Shown: positions 1 through 11,310 of the stretch, one piece after another
How the letters are laid out: each line of letters begins with the position of its first letter
Numbering within the stretch: position 1 is the stretch's first letter
NCBI GenBank assembly: GCA_963555705.1
Contig: OY743180.1
Span: forward strand, 42,564,129-42,628,128
DNA from: Ligustrum vulgare
Taxonomy: Eukaryota; Streptophyta; Magnoliopsida; Lamiales; Oleaceae
Length of the DNA stretch: 64,000 bases
Direction of reading: 5' to 3'
Made by a program: the position numbers and the translations under genes
The notes under the pieces: model-generated
The model's database searches: none
Told to the model about the DNA's origin: nothing
The model's input: the letters and a program-made list of their open reading frames with translations, nothing else

Positions 1-49
1 ACAAATCGACAATCAACTTCTTCCGTTATCCTCTAATGCAACAAATTTT
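1..49. repeat. Partial L monomer, 3' tail only
   Basis: These 49 bases match the last part of an L monomer, from ACAAATCGAC to the bases just before the CCTTCAAAGAGG box at 50. The upstream remainder lies outside the window. Confidence 0.95.
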
Positions 50-455
50 CCTTCAAAGAGGAAAAAATGAGAGAGATCGAATTTCGGAGAACCAAAAATA
101 GATTAAAAATACAAAAAACCGAATCAATACCAACAAAATAAATGAAGAACACGAAAACTCCATCAATCAGCCGGGATCGGCACAAGAACGATGATGATCG
201 GAACGGTCGACAAGAATTCGGAGCCGCACAGAGACGAATTTTTAGGGTTTTAAGGAAAATGAAATAGAATTTGACATAACGTGTCCAGCTAAAAGTACGG
301 GCAGCCCAAACAATTCCATGCAAATCATGGAGTTTGGATTCCGGAACTTAACAGTTAACACCAAAATACAGCGTTTGAGAAGTCCCTTCGAGCTTCAACT
401 CAACAAACAAATCGACAATCAACTTCTTCCGTTATCCTCTAATGCAACAAATTTT
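50..455. repeat. Representative L monomer, A leader (406 bp)
   Basis: This is the reference copy of the A-leader long monomer. In order it holds the CCTTCAAAGAGG box, the leader GAGAGAGATCGAAT, an A-tract-rich segment, GAACACGAAAACTCCATC and a SalI site GTCGAC. These are followed by an EcoRI site, the telo-box complement TTAGGGTTT, an ACGTGTC core, GGGCAGCCC, an imperfect dyad around CCATG-CAAAT-CATGG and an HpaI site GTTAAC. The tail reads AAGTCCCTTCGAGC. Its length is not a multiple of three, so no reading frame can persist through the array. A-leader L copies occur in R1, R2 and R4 but are missing from 25,344 to 51,537. Confidence 0.93.
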
Positions 456-620
456 CCTTCAAAGAGGAAAAAATGAGAGAGATCGAATTTTGGAGAACCA
501 AAAATAGATTAAAAATATGAAAAAACAAATCAATACCTACAAAATAAATGAAGAACACGAAAACTCCATCAATCAGCCGGGATCGGCACAAGAACGATGA
601 TGATCAGAACGGTCGACTGT
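456..620. repeat. Representative S monomer, A leader (165 bp)
   Basis: This is the reference short monomer. It matches the first about 162 bp of L, up to GTCGAC, and then joins TGT or TTT directly to the next CCTTCAAAGAGG box. The L bases from the first EcoRI site to CAACAAAT are absent, a loss of 241 bp. The S form carries GATCAGAACGG where L almost always has GATCGGAACGG. The missing part includes the telo-box, site II, dyad and HpaI site, so S lacks all the promoter-like motifs. Confidence 0.94.
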
Positions 621-813
621 CCTTCAAAGAGGAAAAAATGAGTGAGATGGAATTTTGGAGAACCAAAAAATAAATTAAAAGTTTGAAAAAACGAATCAAT
701 TCCTACAAAATAAATGAAGAACGCGAAAACTCTAGCAATCAGCAGGGATCGGCACAAGAACGATGATGATCGGAACGGTCGACAAGAATTCGGAGCCGCA
801 CAGAGAGGAATTC

Positions 814-880
814 TTAGGGTTTTAAGGAAAATCAAATAGAATTTGACATAACGTGTCCAGCTAAAAGTACGGGCAGCCCA
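814..880 (-). promoter_or_regulatory. Promoter-like motif cluster in L (representative copy)
   Basis: Read on the minus strand, each intact L holds a site II-type TGGGCT (complement at 875-880), then an ACGT core (ACGTGTC on the plus strand at 851-857), then a telo-box AAACCCTAA (complement at 814-822). A pyrimidine-rich stretch and an AT-rich leader follow. Paired site II and telo-box elements are known from plant promoters of ribosomal-protein and cell-cycle genes. The order and spacing are seen directly; that the monomer descends from a gene promoter plus 5' leader, or is transcribed, is inference. No coding sequence follows. The cluster recurs in nearly all L copies and is absent from S. 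Confidence 0.4.
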
Positions 881-909
881 AACAATTCCATGCAAAGCAT
901 GGAGTTTGG
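878..909. other. Imperfect dyad / potential hairpin in L (representative copy)
   Basis: The arms CCAAAC (878-883) and GTTTGG (904-909) flank inner arms CCATGC (888-893) and GCATGG (897-902) around an AAA loop. That gives 12 potential base pairs with a 4-nt/1-nt internal loop. GGGCAGCCC (871-879) is a second, nine-base palindrome overlapping the left arm. A-leader copies usually have TCATGG in place of GCATGG, which costs one inner pair. Present in every L and absent from S. Confidence 0.7.
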
Positions 910-2005
910 ATTCCGGAACTTAACAGTTAACACCAAAATACAGCGTTTGAGAAGTACCTTCGAGCTTCAACGCAACAAACAAATCGACAATCAACTTCTT
1001 CCGTTATCCTCTAATGCAACAAATTTTCCTTCAAAGAGGAAAAAATGAGAGAGATCGAATTTCGGAGAACCAAAAATAGATTAAAAATACGAAAAACCGA
1101 ATCAATACCAACAAAATAAATGAAGAACACGAAAACTCCATCAATCAGCCGGGATCGGCACAAGAACGATGATGATCGGAACGGTCGACAAGAATTCGGA
1201 GCCGCACAGAGACGAATTTTTAGGGTTTTAAGGAAAATGAAATAGAATTTGACATAACGTGTCCAGCTAAAAGTACGGGCAGCCCAAACAATTCCATGCA
1301 AATCATGGAGTTTGGATTCCGGAACTTAACAGTTAACACCAAAATACAGCGTTTGAGAAGTCCCTTCGAGCTTCAACTCAACAAACAAATCGACAATCAA
1401 CTTCTTCCGTTATCCTCTAATGCAACAAATTTTCCTTCAAAGAGGAAAAAATGAGTGAGACGGAATTTTGGAGAACCAAAAAATAAATTAAAAGTATGAA
1501 AAAACGAATCAATTCCTACAAATTAAATGAAGAACGCGAAAACTCCAGCAATCAGCAGGGATCGGCACAAGAACGATGATGATCGGAACGGTCGACAAGA
1601 ATTCGGAGCCGCACAGAGACGAATTTTTAGGGTTTTAAGGAAAATGAAATAGAATTTGACATAACGTGTCCAGCTAAAAGTATGGGCAGCCCAAACAATT
1701 CCATGCAAATCATGGAGTTTGGATTCCGGAACTTAACAGTTAACACCAAAATACAGCGTTTGAGAAGTCCCTTCGAGCTTCAACTCAACAAACAAATCGA
1801 CAATCAACTTCTTCCGTTATCCTCTAATGCAACAAATTTTCCTTCAAAGAGGAAAAAATGAGAGAGATCGAATTTTGGAGAACCAAAAATAGATTAAAAA
1901 TATGAAAAAACGAATCAATACCTAAAAAATAATTGAAGAACGCGAAAACTCCATCAATCAGCCGGGATCGGCACAAGAACGATGATGATCAGAACGGTCG
2001 ACTTT

Positions 2006-2171
2006 CCTTCAAAGAGGAAAAAATGAGTGAGATGGAATTTTGGAGAACCAAAAAATAAATTAAAATTATGAAAAAACGAATCAATTACTACAAAATAAAT
2101 GAAGAACGCGAAAACTCCAGCAATCAGCAGGGATCGGGACAAGAAATATGATGATCAGAACGGTCGACTGT
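2006..2171. repeat. Representative S monomer, B leader (166 bp)
   Basis: This short monomer has the B leader GAGTGAGATGGAAT, AAAATTATGAAAAAACG, AATTACTACAAAATAAATG and the ending CAGCAGGGATCGGGACAAG. The same 241 bp are missing as in A-type S. This subtype is the second S of many S-S pairs throughout R1 to R3. In this copy and at 6088 and 9761 the usual GAACGATGATG reads GAAATATGATG. Confidence 0.92.
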
Positions 2172-3964
2172 CCTTCAAAGAGGAAAAAATGAGTGAGATG
2201 GAATTTTTGAGAACCAAAAAATAAATTAAAAGTATGAAAAAACGAATCAATTCCTACAAATTAAATGAAGAACGCGAAAACTCCAGCAATCAGCAGGGAT
2301 CGGCACAAGAACGATGATGATCGGAACGATCGACAAGAATTCGGAGCCTCACAGAGACGAATTCTTAGGGTTTTAAGGAAAATGAAATAGAATTTGACAA
2401 AACGTGTCCAGCTAAAAGTACGGGCAGCCCAAACAATTCCATGCAAAGCATGGAGTTTGGATTCCGGAACTTAACAGTTAACACCAAAATACAGCGTTTG
2501 AGAAGTACCTTCGAGCTTCAACTCAACAAACAAATCGACAATCAACTTCTTCCGTTATCCTCTAATGCAACAAATTTTCCTTCAAAGAGGAAAAAATGAG
2601 AGAGATCGAATTTTGGAGAACCAAAAATAGATTAAAAATATGAAAAAACGAATCAATACCTAAAAAATAAATGAAGAACGCGAAAACTCCATCAATCAGC
2701 CGGGATCGGCACAAGAACGATGATGATCGGAACGGTCGACAAGAATTCGGAGCCGCACAGAGAGGAATTCTTAGGGTTTTTAGGAAAATGAAATAGAATT
2801 TGACATAACGTGTCTAGCTAAAAGTACGGGCAGCCCAAACAATTCCATGCAAAGCATGGAGTTTGGATTCCGGAACTTAACAGTTAACACCAAAATACAG
2901 CGTTTGAGAAGTACCTTCGAGCTTCAACGCAACAAACAAATCGACAATCAACTTCTTCCGTTATCCTCTAATTTAACAAATTTTCCTTCAAAGAGCAAAA
3001 AATGAGTGAAACGGAATTTTGGAGAACCAAAAAATAAATTAAAAGTATGAAAAAACGAATCAATTCCTACAAATTAAATGAAGAACGCGAAAACTCCAGC
3101 AATCAGCAGGGATCGGCACAAGAACGATGATGATCGGAACGGTCGACAAGAATTCGGAGCCGCACAGAGAGGAATTCTTAGGGTTTTTAGGAAAATGAAA
3201 TAGAATTTGACATAACGTGTCCAACTAAAAGTACGGGCAACCCAAACAATTCCATGCAAAGCATGGAGTTTGGATTCCGGAACTTAACAGTTAACACCGA
3301 AATATAGCGTTTGAGAAGTACCTTCGAGCTTCAACACAACAAACAAATCGACAATCAACTTCTTCCGTTATCCTCTAATGCAACAAATTTTCCTTCAAAG
3401 AGGAAAAAATGAGTGAGATGGAATTTTGGAGAACCAAAAAATAAATTAAAATTATAAAAAAACGAATCAATTACTACAAAATAAATGAAGAACGCGAAAA
3501 CTCCAGCAATCAGCAGGGATCGGGACAAGAACGATGATGATCAGAACGGTCGACTGTCCTTCAAAGAGGAAAAAATGAGTGAGATGGAATTTTTGAGAAC
3601 CAAAAAATAAATTAAAAGTATGAAAAAACGAATCAATTCCTACAAATTAAATGAAGAACGCGAAAACTCCAGCAATCAGCAGGGATCGGCACAAGAACGA
3701 TGATGATCGGAACGGTCGACAAGAATTCGGAGCCGCACAGAGAGGAATTCTTAGGGTTTTAAGGAAAATGAAATAGAATTTGACAAAACGTGTCCAGCTA
3801 AAAGTACGGGCAGCCCAAACAATTCCATGCAAAGCATGGAGTTTGGATTCCGGAACTTAACAATTAACACCAAAATACAGCGTTTGAGAAGTACCTTCGA
3901 GCTTCAACGCAACAAACAAATCGACAATCAACTTCTTCCGTTATCCTCTAATGCAACAAATTTT

Positions 3965-6900
3965 CCTTCAAAGAGGAAAAAATGAGTGAGATGGAATTTT
4001 GGAGAACCAAAAAATAAATTAAAATTATAAAAAAACGAATCAATTACTACAAAATAAATGAAGAACGCGAAAACTCCAGCAATCAGCAGGGATCGGGACA
4101 AGAACGATGATGATCAGAACGGTCGACTGTCCTTCAAAGAGGAAAAAATGAGTGAGATGGAATTTTTGAGAACCAAAAAATAAATTAAAAGTATGAAAAA
4201 ACGAATCAATTCCTACAAATTAAATGAAGAACGCGAAAACTCCAGCAATCAGCAGGGATCGGCACAAGAACGATGATGATCGGAACGGTCGACAAGAATT
4301 CGGAGCCGCACAGAGAGGAATTCTTAGGGTTTTAAGGAAAATGAAATAGAATTTGACAAAACGTGTCCAGCTAAAAGTACGGGCAGCCCAAACAATTCCA
4401 TGCAAAGCATGGAGTTTGGATTCCGGAACTTAACAATTAACACCAAAATACAGCGTTTGAGAAGTACCTTCGAGCTTCAACTCAACAAACAAATCGACAA
4501 TCTACTTCTTCCGTTATCCTCTAATGCAACAAATTTTCCTTCAAAGAGGAAAAAATGAGAGAGATCGAATTTTGGAGAACCAAAAATAGATTAAAAATAT
4601 GAAAAAACAAATCAATACCTACAAAATAAATGAAGAACACGAAAACTCCATCAATCAGCCGGGATCGGCACAAGAACGATGATGATCAGAACGGTCGACT
4701 GTCCTTCAAAGAGGAAAAAATGAGTGAGATGGAATTTTGGAGAACCAAAAAATAAATTAAAAGTTTGAAAAAACGAATCAATTCCTACAAAATAAATGAA
4801 GAACGCGAAAACTCTAGCAATCAGCAGGGATCGGCACAAGAACGATGATGATCGGAACGGTCGACAAGAATTCGGAGCCGCACAGAGAGGAATTCTTAGG
4901 GTTTTAAGGAAAATCAAATAGAATTTGACATAACGTGTCCAGCTAAAAGTACGGGCAGCCCAAACAATTCCATGCAAAGCATGGAGTTTGGATTCCGGAA
5001 CTTAACAGTTAACACCAAAATACAGCGTTTGAGAAGTACCTTCGAGCTTCAACGCAACAAACAAATCGACAATCAACTTCTTCCGTTATCCTCTAATGCA
5101 ACAAATTTTCCTTCAAAGAGGAAAAAATGAGAGAGATCGAATTTCGGAGAACCAAAAATAGATTAAAAATACGAAAAACCGAATCAATACCAACAAAATA
5201 AATGAAGAACACGAAAACTCCATCAATCAGCCGGGATCGGCACAAGAACGATGATGATCGGAACGGTCGACAAGAATTCGGAGCCGCACAGAGACGAATT
5301 TTTAGGGTTTTAAGGAAAATGAAATAGAATTTGACATAACGTGTCCAGCTAAAAGTACGGGCAGCCCAAACAATTCCATGCAAATCATGGAGTTTGGATT
5401 CCGGAACTTAACAGTTAACACCAAAATACAGCGTTTGAGAAGTCCCTTCGAGCTTCAACTCAACAAACAAATCGACAATCAACTTCTTCCGTTATCCTCT
5501 AATGCAACAAATTTTCCTTCAAAGAGGAAAAAATGAGTGAGACGGAATTTTGGAGAACCAAAAAATAAATTAAAAGTATGAAAAAACGAATCAATTCCTA
5601 CAAATTAAATGAAGAACGCGAAAACTCCAGCAATCAGCAGGGATCGGCACAAGAACGATGATGATCGGAACGGTCGACAAGAATTCGGAGCCGCACAGAG
5701 ACGAATTTTTAGGGTTTTATGGAAAATGAAATAGAATTTGACATAACGTGTCCAGCTAAAAGTATGGGCAGCCCAAACAATTCCATGCAAATCATGGAGT
5801 TTGGATTCCGGAACTTAACAGTTAACACCAAAATACAGCGTTTGAGAAGTCCCTTCGAGCTTCAACTCAACAAACAAATCGACAATCAACTTCTTCCGTT
5901 ATCCTCTAATGCAACAAATTTTCCTTCAAAGAGGAAAAAATGAGAGAGATCGAATTTTGGAGAACCAAAAATAGATTAAAAATATGAAAAAACGAATCAA
6001 TACCTAAAAAATAATTGAAGAACGCGAAAACTCCATCAATCAGCCGGGATCGGCACAAGAACGATGATGATCAGAACGGTCGACTTTCCTTCAAAGAGGA
6101 AAAAATGAGTGAGATGGAATTTTGGAGAACCAAAAAATAAATTAAAATTATGAAAAAACGAATCAATTACTACAAAATAAATGAAGAACGCGAAAACTCC
6201 AGCAATCAGCAGGGATCGGGACAAGAAATATGATGATCAGAACGGTCGACTGTCCTTCAAAGAGGAAAAAATGAGTGAGATGGAATTTTTGAGAACCAAA
6301 AAATAAATTAAAAGTATGAAAAAACGAATCAATTCCTACAAATTAAATGAAGAACGCGAAAACTCCAGCAATCAGCAGGGATCGGCACAAGAACGATGAT
6401 GATCGGAACGATCGACAAGAATTCGGAGCCTCACAGAGACGAATTCTTAGGGTTTTAAGGAAAATGAAATAGAATTTGACAAAACGTGTCCAGCTAAAAG
6501 TACGGGCAGCCCAAACAATTCCATGCAAAGCATGGAGTTTGGATTCCGGAACTTAACAGTTAACACCAAAATACAGCGTTTGAGAAGTACCTTCGAGCTT
6601 CAACTCAACAAACAAATCGACAATCAACTTCTTCCGTTATCCTCTAATGCAACAAATTTTCCTTCAAAGAGGAAAAAATGAGAGAGATCGAATTTTGGAG
6701 AACCAAAAATAGATTAAAAATATGAAAAAACGAATCAATACCTAAAAAATAAATGAAGAACGCGAAAACTCCATCAATCAGCCGGGATCGGCACAAGAAC
6801 GATGATGATCAGAACGGTCGACTTTCCTTCAAAGAGGAAAAAATGAGTGAGATGGAATTTTGGAGAACCAAAAATAAATTAAAAGTACGAAAAAACGAAT

Positions 6901-7637
6901 CAATTCCTACAAAATAAATGAAGATCGCGAAAACTCCAGCAATCAGCAGGGATCGACACAAGAACGATGATGATCGGAATGGTCGACAAGAATTCGGAGC
7001 CGCACAGAGAGGAATTCTTAGGGTTTTAAGGAAAATGAAATAGAATTTGACATAACGTGTCCAGCTAAAAGTACGGGCAGCCCAAACAATTCCATGCAAA
7101 GCATGGAGTTTGGATTCCGGAACTTAACAGTTAACACCAAAATACAGCGTTTGAGAAGTCCCTTCGAGCTTCAACTCAACAAACAAATCGACAATCAACT
7201 TCTTCCGTTATCCTCTAATGCAAAAAATTTTCCTTCAAAGAGGAAAAAATGAGAGAGATCGAATTTTGGAGAACCAAAAATAGATTAAAAATATAAAAAA
7301 ACGAATCAATGCCTACAAAATAAATGAAGAACACGAAAACTCCATCAATCAGCCGGGATCGGCACAAGAACGATGATGATCGGAACGGTCGACAAGAATT
7401 CGGAGCCGCACAGAGACGAATTTTTAGGGTTTTAAGGAAAATGAAATAGAATTTGACATAACGTGTCCAGCTAAAAGTACGGGCAGCCCAAACAATTCCA
7501 TGCAAAGCATGGAGTTTGGATTCCGGAACTCAACAGTTAACACCAAAATATAGCGTTTGAGAAGTACCTTCGAGCTTCAACGCAACAAACAAATCGACAA
7601 TCAACTTCTTCCGTTATCCTCTAATGCAACAAATTTT
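3965..7637. repeat. R1 HOR, 3,673-bp 12-mer, copy 1
   Basis: Starts: 3965S, 4131, 4538S, 4703, 5110, 5516, 5923S, 6088S, 6254, 6661S, 6826, 7232. Seven L and five S make 3,673 bp, and the next block repeats the same order at the same spacing. Copy-specific bases are few: 4609 is A where 8282 is G, and copy 1 has TTTTATGG near 5717-5724 where copy 2 has TTTTAAGG. The exact duplication breakpoint is ambiguous by up to about 130 bp, because the last L ends in GCAAAGCATGG here but GCAAATCATGG in copy 2. Confidence 0.9.
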
Positions 7638-10600
7638 CCTTCAAAGAGGAAAAAATGAGTGAGATGGAATTTTGGAGAACCAAAAAATAAATTAAAATTA
7701 TAAAAAAACGAATCAATTACTACAAAATAAATGAAGAACGCGAAAACTCCAGCAATCAGCAGGGATCGGGACAAGAACGATGATGATCAGAACGGTCGAC
7801 TGTCCTTCAAAGAGGAAAAAATGAGTGAGATGGAATTTTTGAGAACCAAAAAATAAATTAAAAGTATGAAAAAACGAATCAATTCCTACAAATTAAATGA
7901 AGAACGCGAAAACTCCAGCAATCAGCAGGGATCGGCACAAGAACGATGATGATCGGAACGGTCGACAAGAATTCGGAGCCGCACAGAGAGGAATTCTTAG
8001 GGTTTTAAGGAAAATGAAATAGAATTTGACAAAACGTGTCCAGCTAAAAGTACGGGCAGCCCAAACAATTCCATGCAAAGCATGGAGTTTGGATTCCGGA
8101 ACTTAACAATTAACACCAAAATACAGCGTTTGAGAAGTACCTTCGAGCTTCAACTCAACAAACAAATCGACAATCTACTTCTTCCGTTATCCTCTAATGC
8201 AACAAATTTTCCTTCAAAGAGGAAAAAATGAGAGAGATCGAATTTTGGAGAACCAAAAATAGATTAAAAATATGAAAAAACGAATCAATACCTACAAAAT
8301 AAATGAAGAACACGAAAACTCCATCAATCAGCCGGGATCGGCACAAGAACGATGATGATCAGAACGGTCGACTGTCCTTCAAAGAGGAAAAAATGAGTGA
8401 GATGGAATTTTGGAGAACCAAAAAATAAATTAAAAGTTTGAAAAAACGAATCAATTCCTACAAAATAAATGAAGAACGCGAAAACTCTAGCAATCAGCAG
8501 GGATCGGCACAAGAACGATGATGATCGGAACGGTCGACAAGAATTCGGAGCCGCACAGAGAGGAATTCTTAGGGTTTTAAGGAAAATCAAATAGAATTTG
8601 ACATAATGTGTCCAGCTAAAAGTACGGGCAGCCCAAACAATTCCATGCAAAGCATGGAGTTTGGATTCCGGAACTTAACAGTTAACACCAAAATACAGCG
8701 TTTGAGAAGTACCTTCGAGCTTCAACGCAACAAACAAATCGACAATCAACTTCTTCCGTTATCCTCTAATGCAACAAATTTTCCTTCAAAGAGGAAAAAA
8801 TGAGAGAGATCGAATTTCGGAGAACCAAAAATAGATTAAAAATACGAAAAACCGAATCAATACCAACAAAATAAATGAAGAACACGAAAACTCCATCAAT
8901 CAGCCGGGATCGGCACAAGAACGATGATGATCGGAACGGTCGACAAGAATTCGGAGCCGCACAGAGACGAATTTTTAGGGTTTTAAGGAAAATGAAATAG
9001 AATTTGACATAACGTGTCCAGCTAAAAGTACGGGCAGCCCAAACAATTCCATGCAAATCATGGAGTTTGGATTCCGGAACTTAACAGTTAACACCAAAAT
9101 ACAGCGTTTGAGAAGTCCCTTCGAGCTTCAACTCAACAAACAAATCGACAATCAACTTCTTCCGTTATCCTCTAATGCAACAAATTTTCCTTCAAAGAGG
9201 AAAAAATGAGTGAGACGGAATTTTGGAGAACCAAAAAATAAATTAAAAGTATGAAAAAACGAATCAATTCCTACAAATTAAATGAAGAACGCGAAAACTC
9301 CAGCAATCAGCAGGGATCGGCACAAGAACGATGATGATCGGAACGATCGACAAGAATTCGGAGCCGCACAGAGACGAATTCTTAGGGTTTTAAGGAAAAT
9401 GAAATAGAATTTGACATAACGTGTCCAGCTAAAAGTACGGGCAGCCCAAACAATTCCATGCAAATCATGGAGTTTGGATTCCGGAACTTAACAGTTAACA
9501 CCAAAATACAGCGTTTGAGAAGTCCCTTCGAGCTTCAACTCAACAAACAAATCGACAATCAACTTCTTCCGTTATCCTCTAATGCAACAAATTTTCCTTC
9601 AAAGAGGAAAAAATGAGAGAGATCGAATTTTGGAGAACCAAAAATAGATTAAAAATATGAAAAAACGAATCAATACCTAAAAAATAATTGAAGAACGCGA
9701 AAACTCCATCAATCAGCCGGGATCGGCACAAGAACGATGATGATCAGAACGGTCGACTTTCCTTCAAAGAGGAAAAAATGAGTGAGATGGAATTTTGGAG
9801 AACCAAAAAATAAATTAAAATTATGAAAAAACGAATCAATTACTACAAAATAAATGAAGAACGCGAAAACTCCAGCAATCAGCAGGGATCGGGACAAGAA
9901 ATATGATGATCAGAACGGTCGACTGTCCTTCAAAGAGGAAAAAATGAGTGAGATGGAATTTTTGAGAACCAAAAAATAAATTAAAAGTATGAAAAAACGA
10001 ATCAATTCCTACAAATTAAATGAAGAACGCGAAAACTCCAGCAATCAGCAGGGATCGGCACAAGAACGATGATGATCGGAACGATCGACAAGAATTCGGA
10101 GCCGCACAGAGACGAATTCTTAGGGTTTTAAGGAAAATGAAATAGAATTTGACAAAACGTGTCCAGCTAAAAGTACGGGCAGCCCAAACAATTCCATGCA
10201 AAGCATGGAGTTTGGATTCCGGAACTTAACAGTTAACACCAAAATACAGCGTTTGAGAAGTACCTTCGAGCTTCAACTCAACAAACAAATCGACAATCAA
10301 CTTCTTCCGTTATCCTCTAATGCAACAAATTTTCCTTCAAAGAGGAAAAAATGAGAGAGATCGAATTTTGGAGAACCAAAAATAGATTAAAAATATGAAA
10401 AAACGAATCAATACCTAAAAAATAAATGAAGAACGCGAAAACTCCATCAATCAGCCGGGATCGGCACAAGAACGATGATGATCAGAACGGTCGACTTTCC
10501 TTCAAAGAGGAAAAAATGAGTGAGATGGAATTTTGGAGAACCAAAAATAAATTAAAAGTACGAAAAAACGAATCAATTCCTACAAAATAAATGAAGATCG

Positions 10601-11310
10601 CGAAAACTCCAGCAATCAGCAGGGATCGACACAAGAACGATGATGATCGGAATGGTCGACAAGAATTCGGAGCCGCACAGAGAGGAATTCTTAGGGTTTT
10701 AAGGAAAATGAAATAGAATTTGACATAACGTGTCCAGCTAAAAGTACGGGCAGCCCAAACAATTCCATGCAAAGCATGGAGTTTGGATTCCGGAACTTAA
10801 CAGTTAACACCAAAATACAGCGTTTGAGAAGTCCCTTCGAGCTTCAACTCAACAAACAAATCGACAATCAACTTCTTCCGTTATCCTCTAATGCAAAAAA
10901 TTTTCCTTCAAAGAGGAAAAAATGAGAGAGATCGAATTTTGGAGAACCAAAAATAGATTAAAAATATAAAAAAACGAATCAATGCCTACAAAATAAATGA
11001 AGAACACGAAAACTCCATCAATCAGCCGGGATCGGCACAAGAACGATGATGATCGGAACGGTCGACAAGAATTCGGAGCCGCACAGAGACGAATTTTTAG
11101 GGTTTTAAGGAAAATGAAATAGAATTTGACATAACGTGTCCAGCTAAAAGTACGGGCAGCCCAAACAATTCCATGCAAATCATGGAGTTTGGATTCCGGA
11201 ACTTAACAGTTAACACCAAAATACAGCGTTTGAGAAGTCCCTTCGAGCTTCAACTCAACAAACAAATCGACAATCAACTTCTTCCGTTATCCTCTAATGC
11301 AACAAATTTT
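7638..11310. repeat. R1 HOR, 3,673-bp 12-mer, copy 2
   Basis: Starts: 7638S, 7804, 8211S, 8376, 8783, 9189, 9596S, 9761S, 9927, 10334S, 10499, 10905. It is directly adjacent to copy 1, so this is a tandem duplication of a 12-monomer unit. Private changes include CATAATGTGTCC at about 8592-8603 and GATCGACAAG with GAGACGAATTC in the 9189 monomer. The next monomer (11311, S with A leader) does not continue the unit. Confidence 0.9.

Larger units (their letters stand above)
621..1027. repeat. Representative L monomer, B leader (407 bp)
   Basis: This is the reference copy of the B-leader long monomer, with GAGTGAGATGGAAT, AACCAAAAAATAAATT and GAACGCGAAAACTC. It has two EcoRI sites 22 bp apart (786-791 and 808-813); A-leader copies usually have GAATTTTTAGG in place of the second. 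The extra base relative to the A form lies in the A6 run of the leader, and B copies with AACCAAAAATAAATT are 406 bp. B-leader L is the most common long class and the only long class in R3. Confidence 0.93.
50..3964. repeat. R1 block upstream of the 3,673-bp HOR pair
   Basis: Monomer starts (S marked, others L): 50, 456S, 621, 1028, 1434, 1841S, 2006S, 2172, 2579, 2985, 3392S, 3558. The part from 456 to about 2735 recurs 4,082 bp downstream at 4538 to about 6817 with the same monomer order. The similarity ends inside the monomer at 2579, which continues as L, whereas its counterpart at 6661 is S. The 2985 copy has an altered box (AAAGAGCAAAAAATG) and TAATTTAAC in place of TAATGCAAC just before it. 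Confidence 0.9.

Noticed and set aside
33..323. Recurrent minus-strand open frames of 61-141 codons starting near CATGGAATTG in L
   Set aside because: They are the same repeat read again and again. Lengths vary with the next L/S junction and one-base A-run changes, and monomer lengths of 406, 407, 165 and 166 include no consistent multiple of three. The products are low-complexity, Phe/Ser-rich and match no family I recognise.
50..455. CENP-B box
   Set aside because: I looked for the TTCG....A..CGGG pattern on both strands of the L and S monomers and found no match.
786..813. Short inverted repeat from the two EcoRI sites as a transposon end
   Set aside because: The two GAATTC palindromes are 22 bp apart, lack terminal repeats or target duplications, and one is lost in A-leader copies.
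814..822. Telomeric or interstitial telomere repeat (TTTAGGG)
   Set aside because: There is only one TTTAGGG-like match per L and never a tandem run. It is better read as a telo-box motif.
5719..5943. Plus-strand open frame of 74 codons, and similar ones at 8606-8803 and 32253-32447
   Set aside because: Each exists only because a single private substitution in one monomer creates a start or removes a stop. HOR partners lack it.
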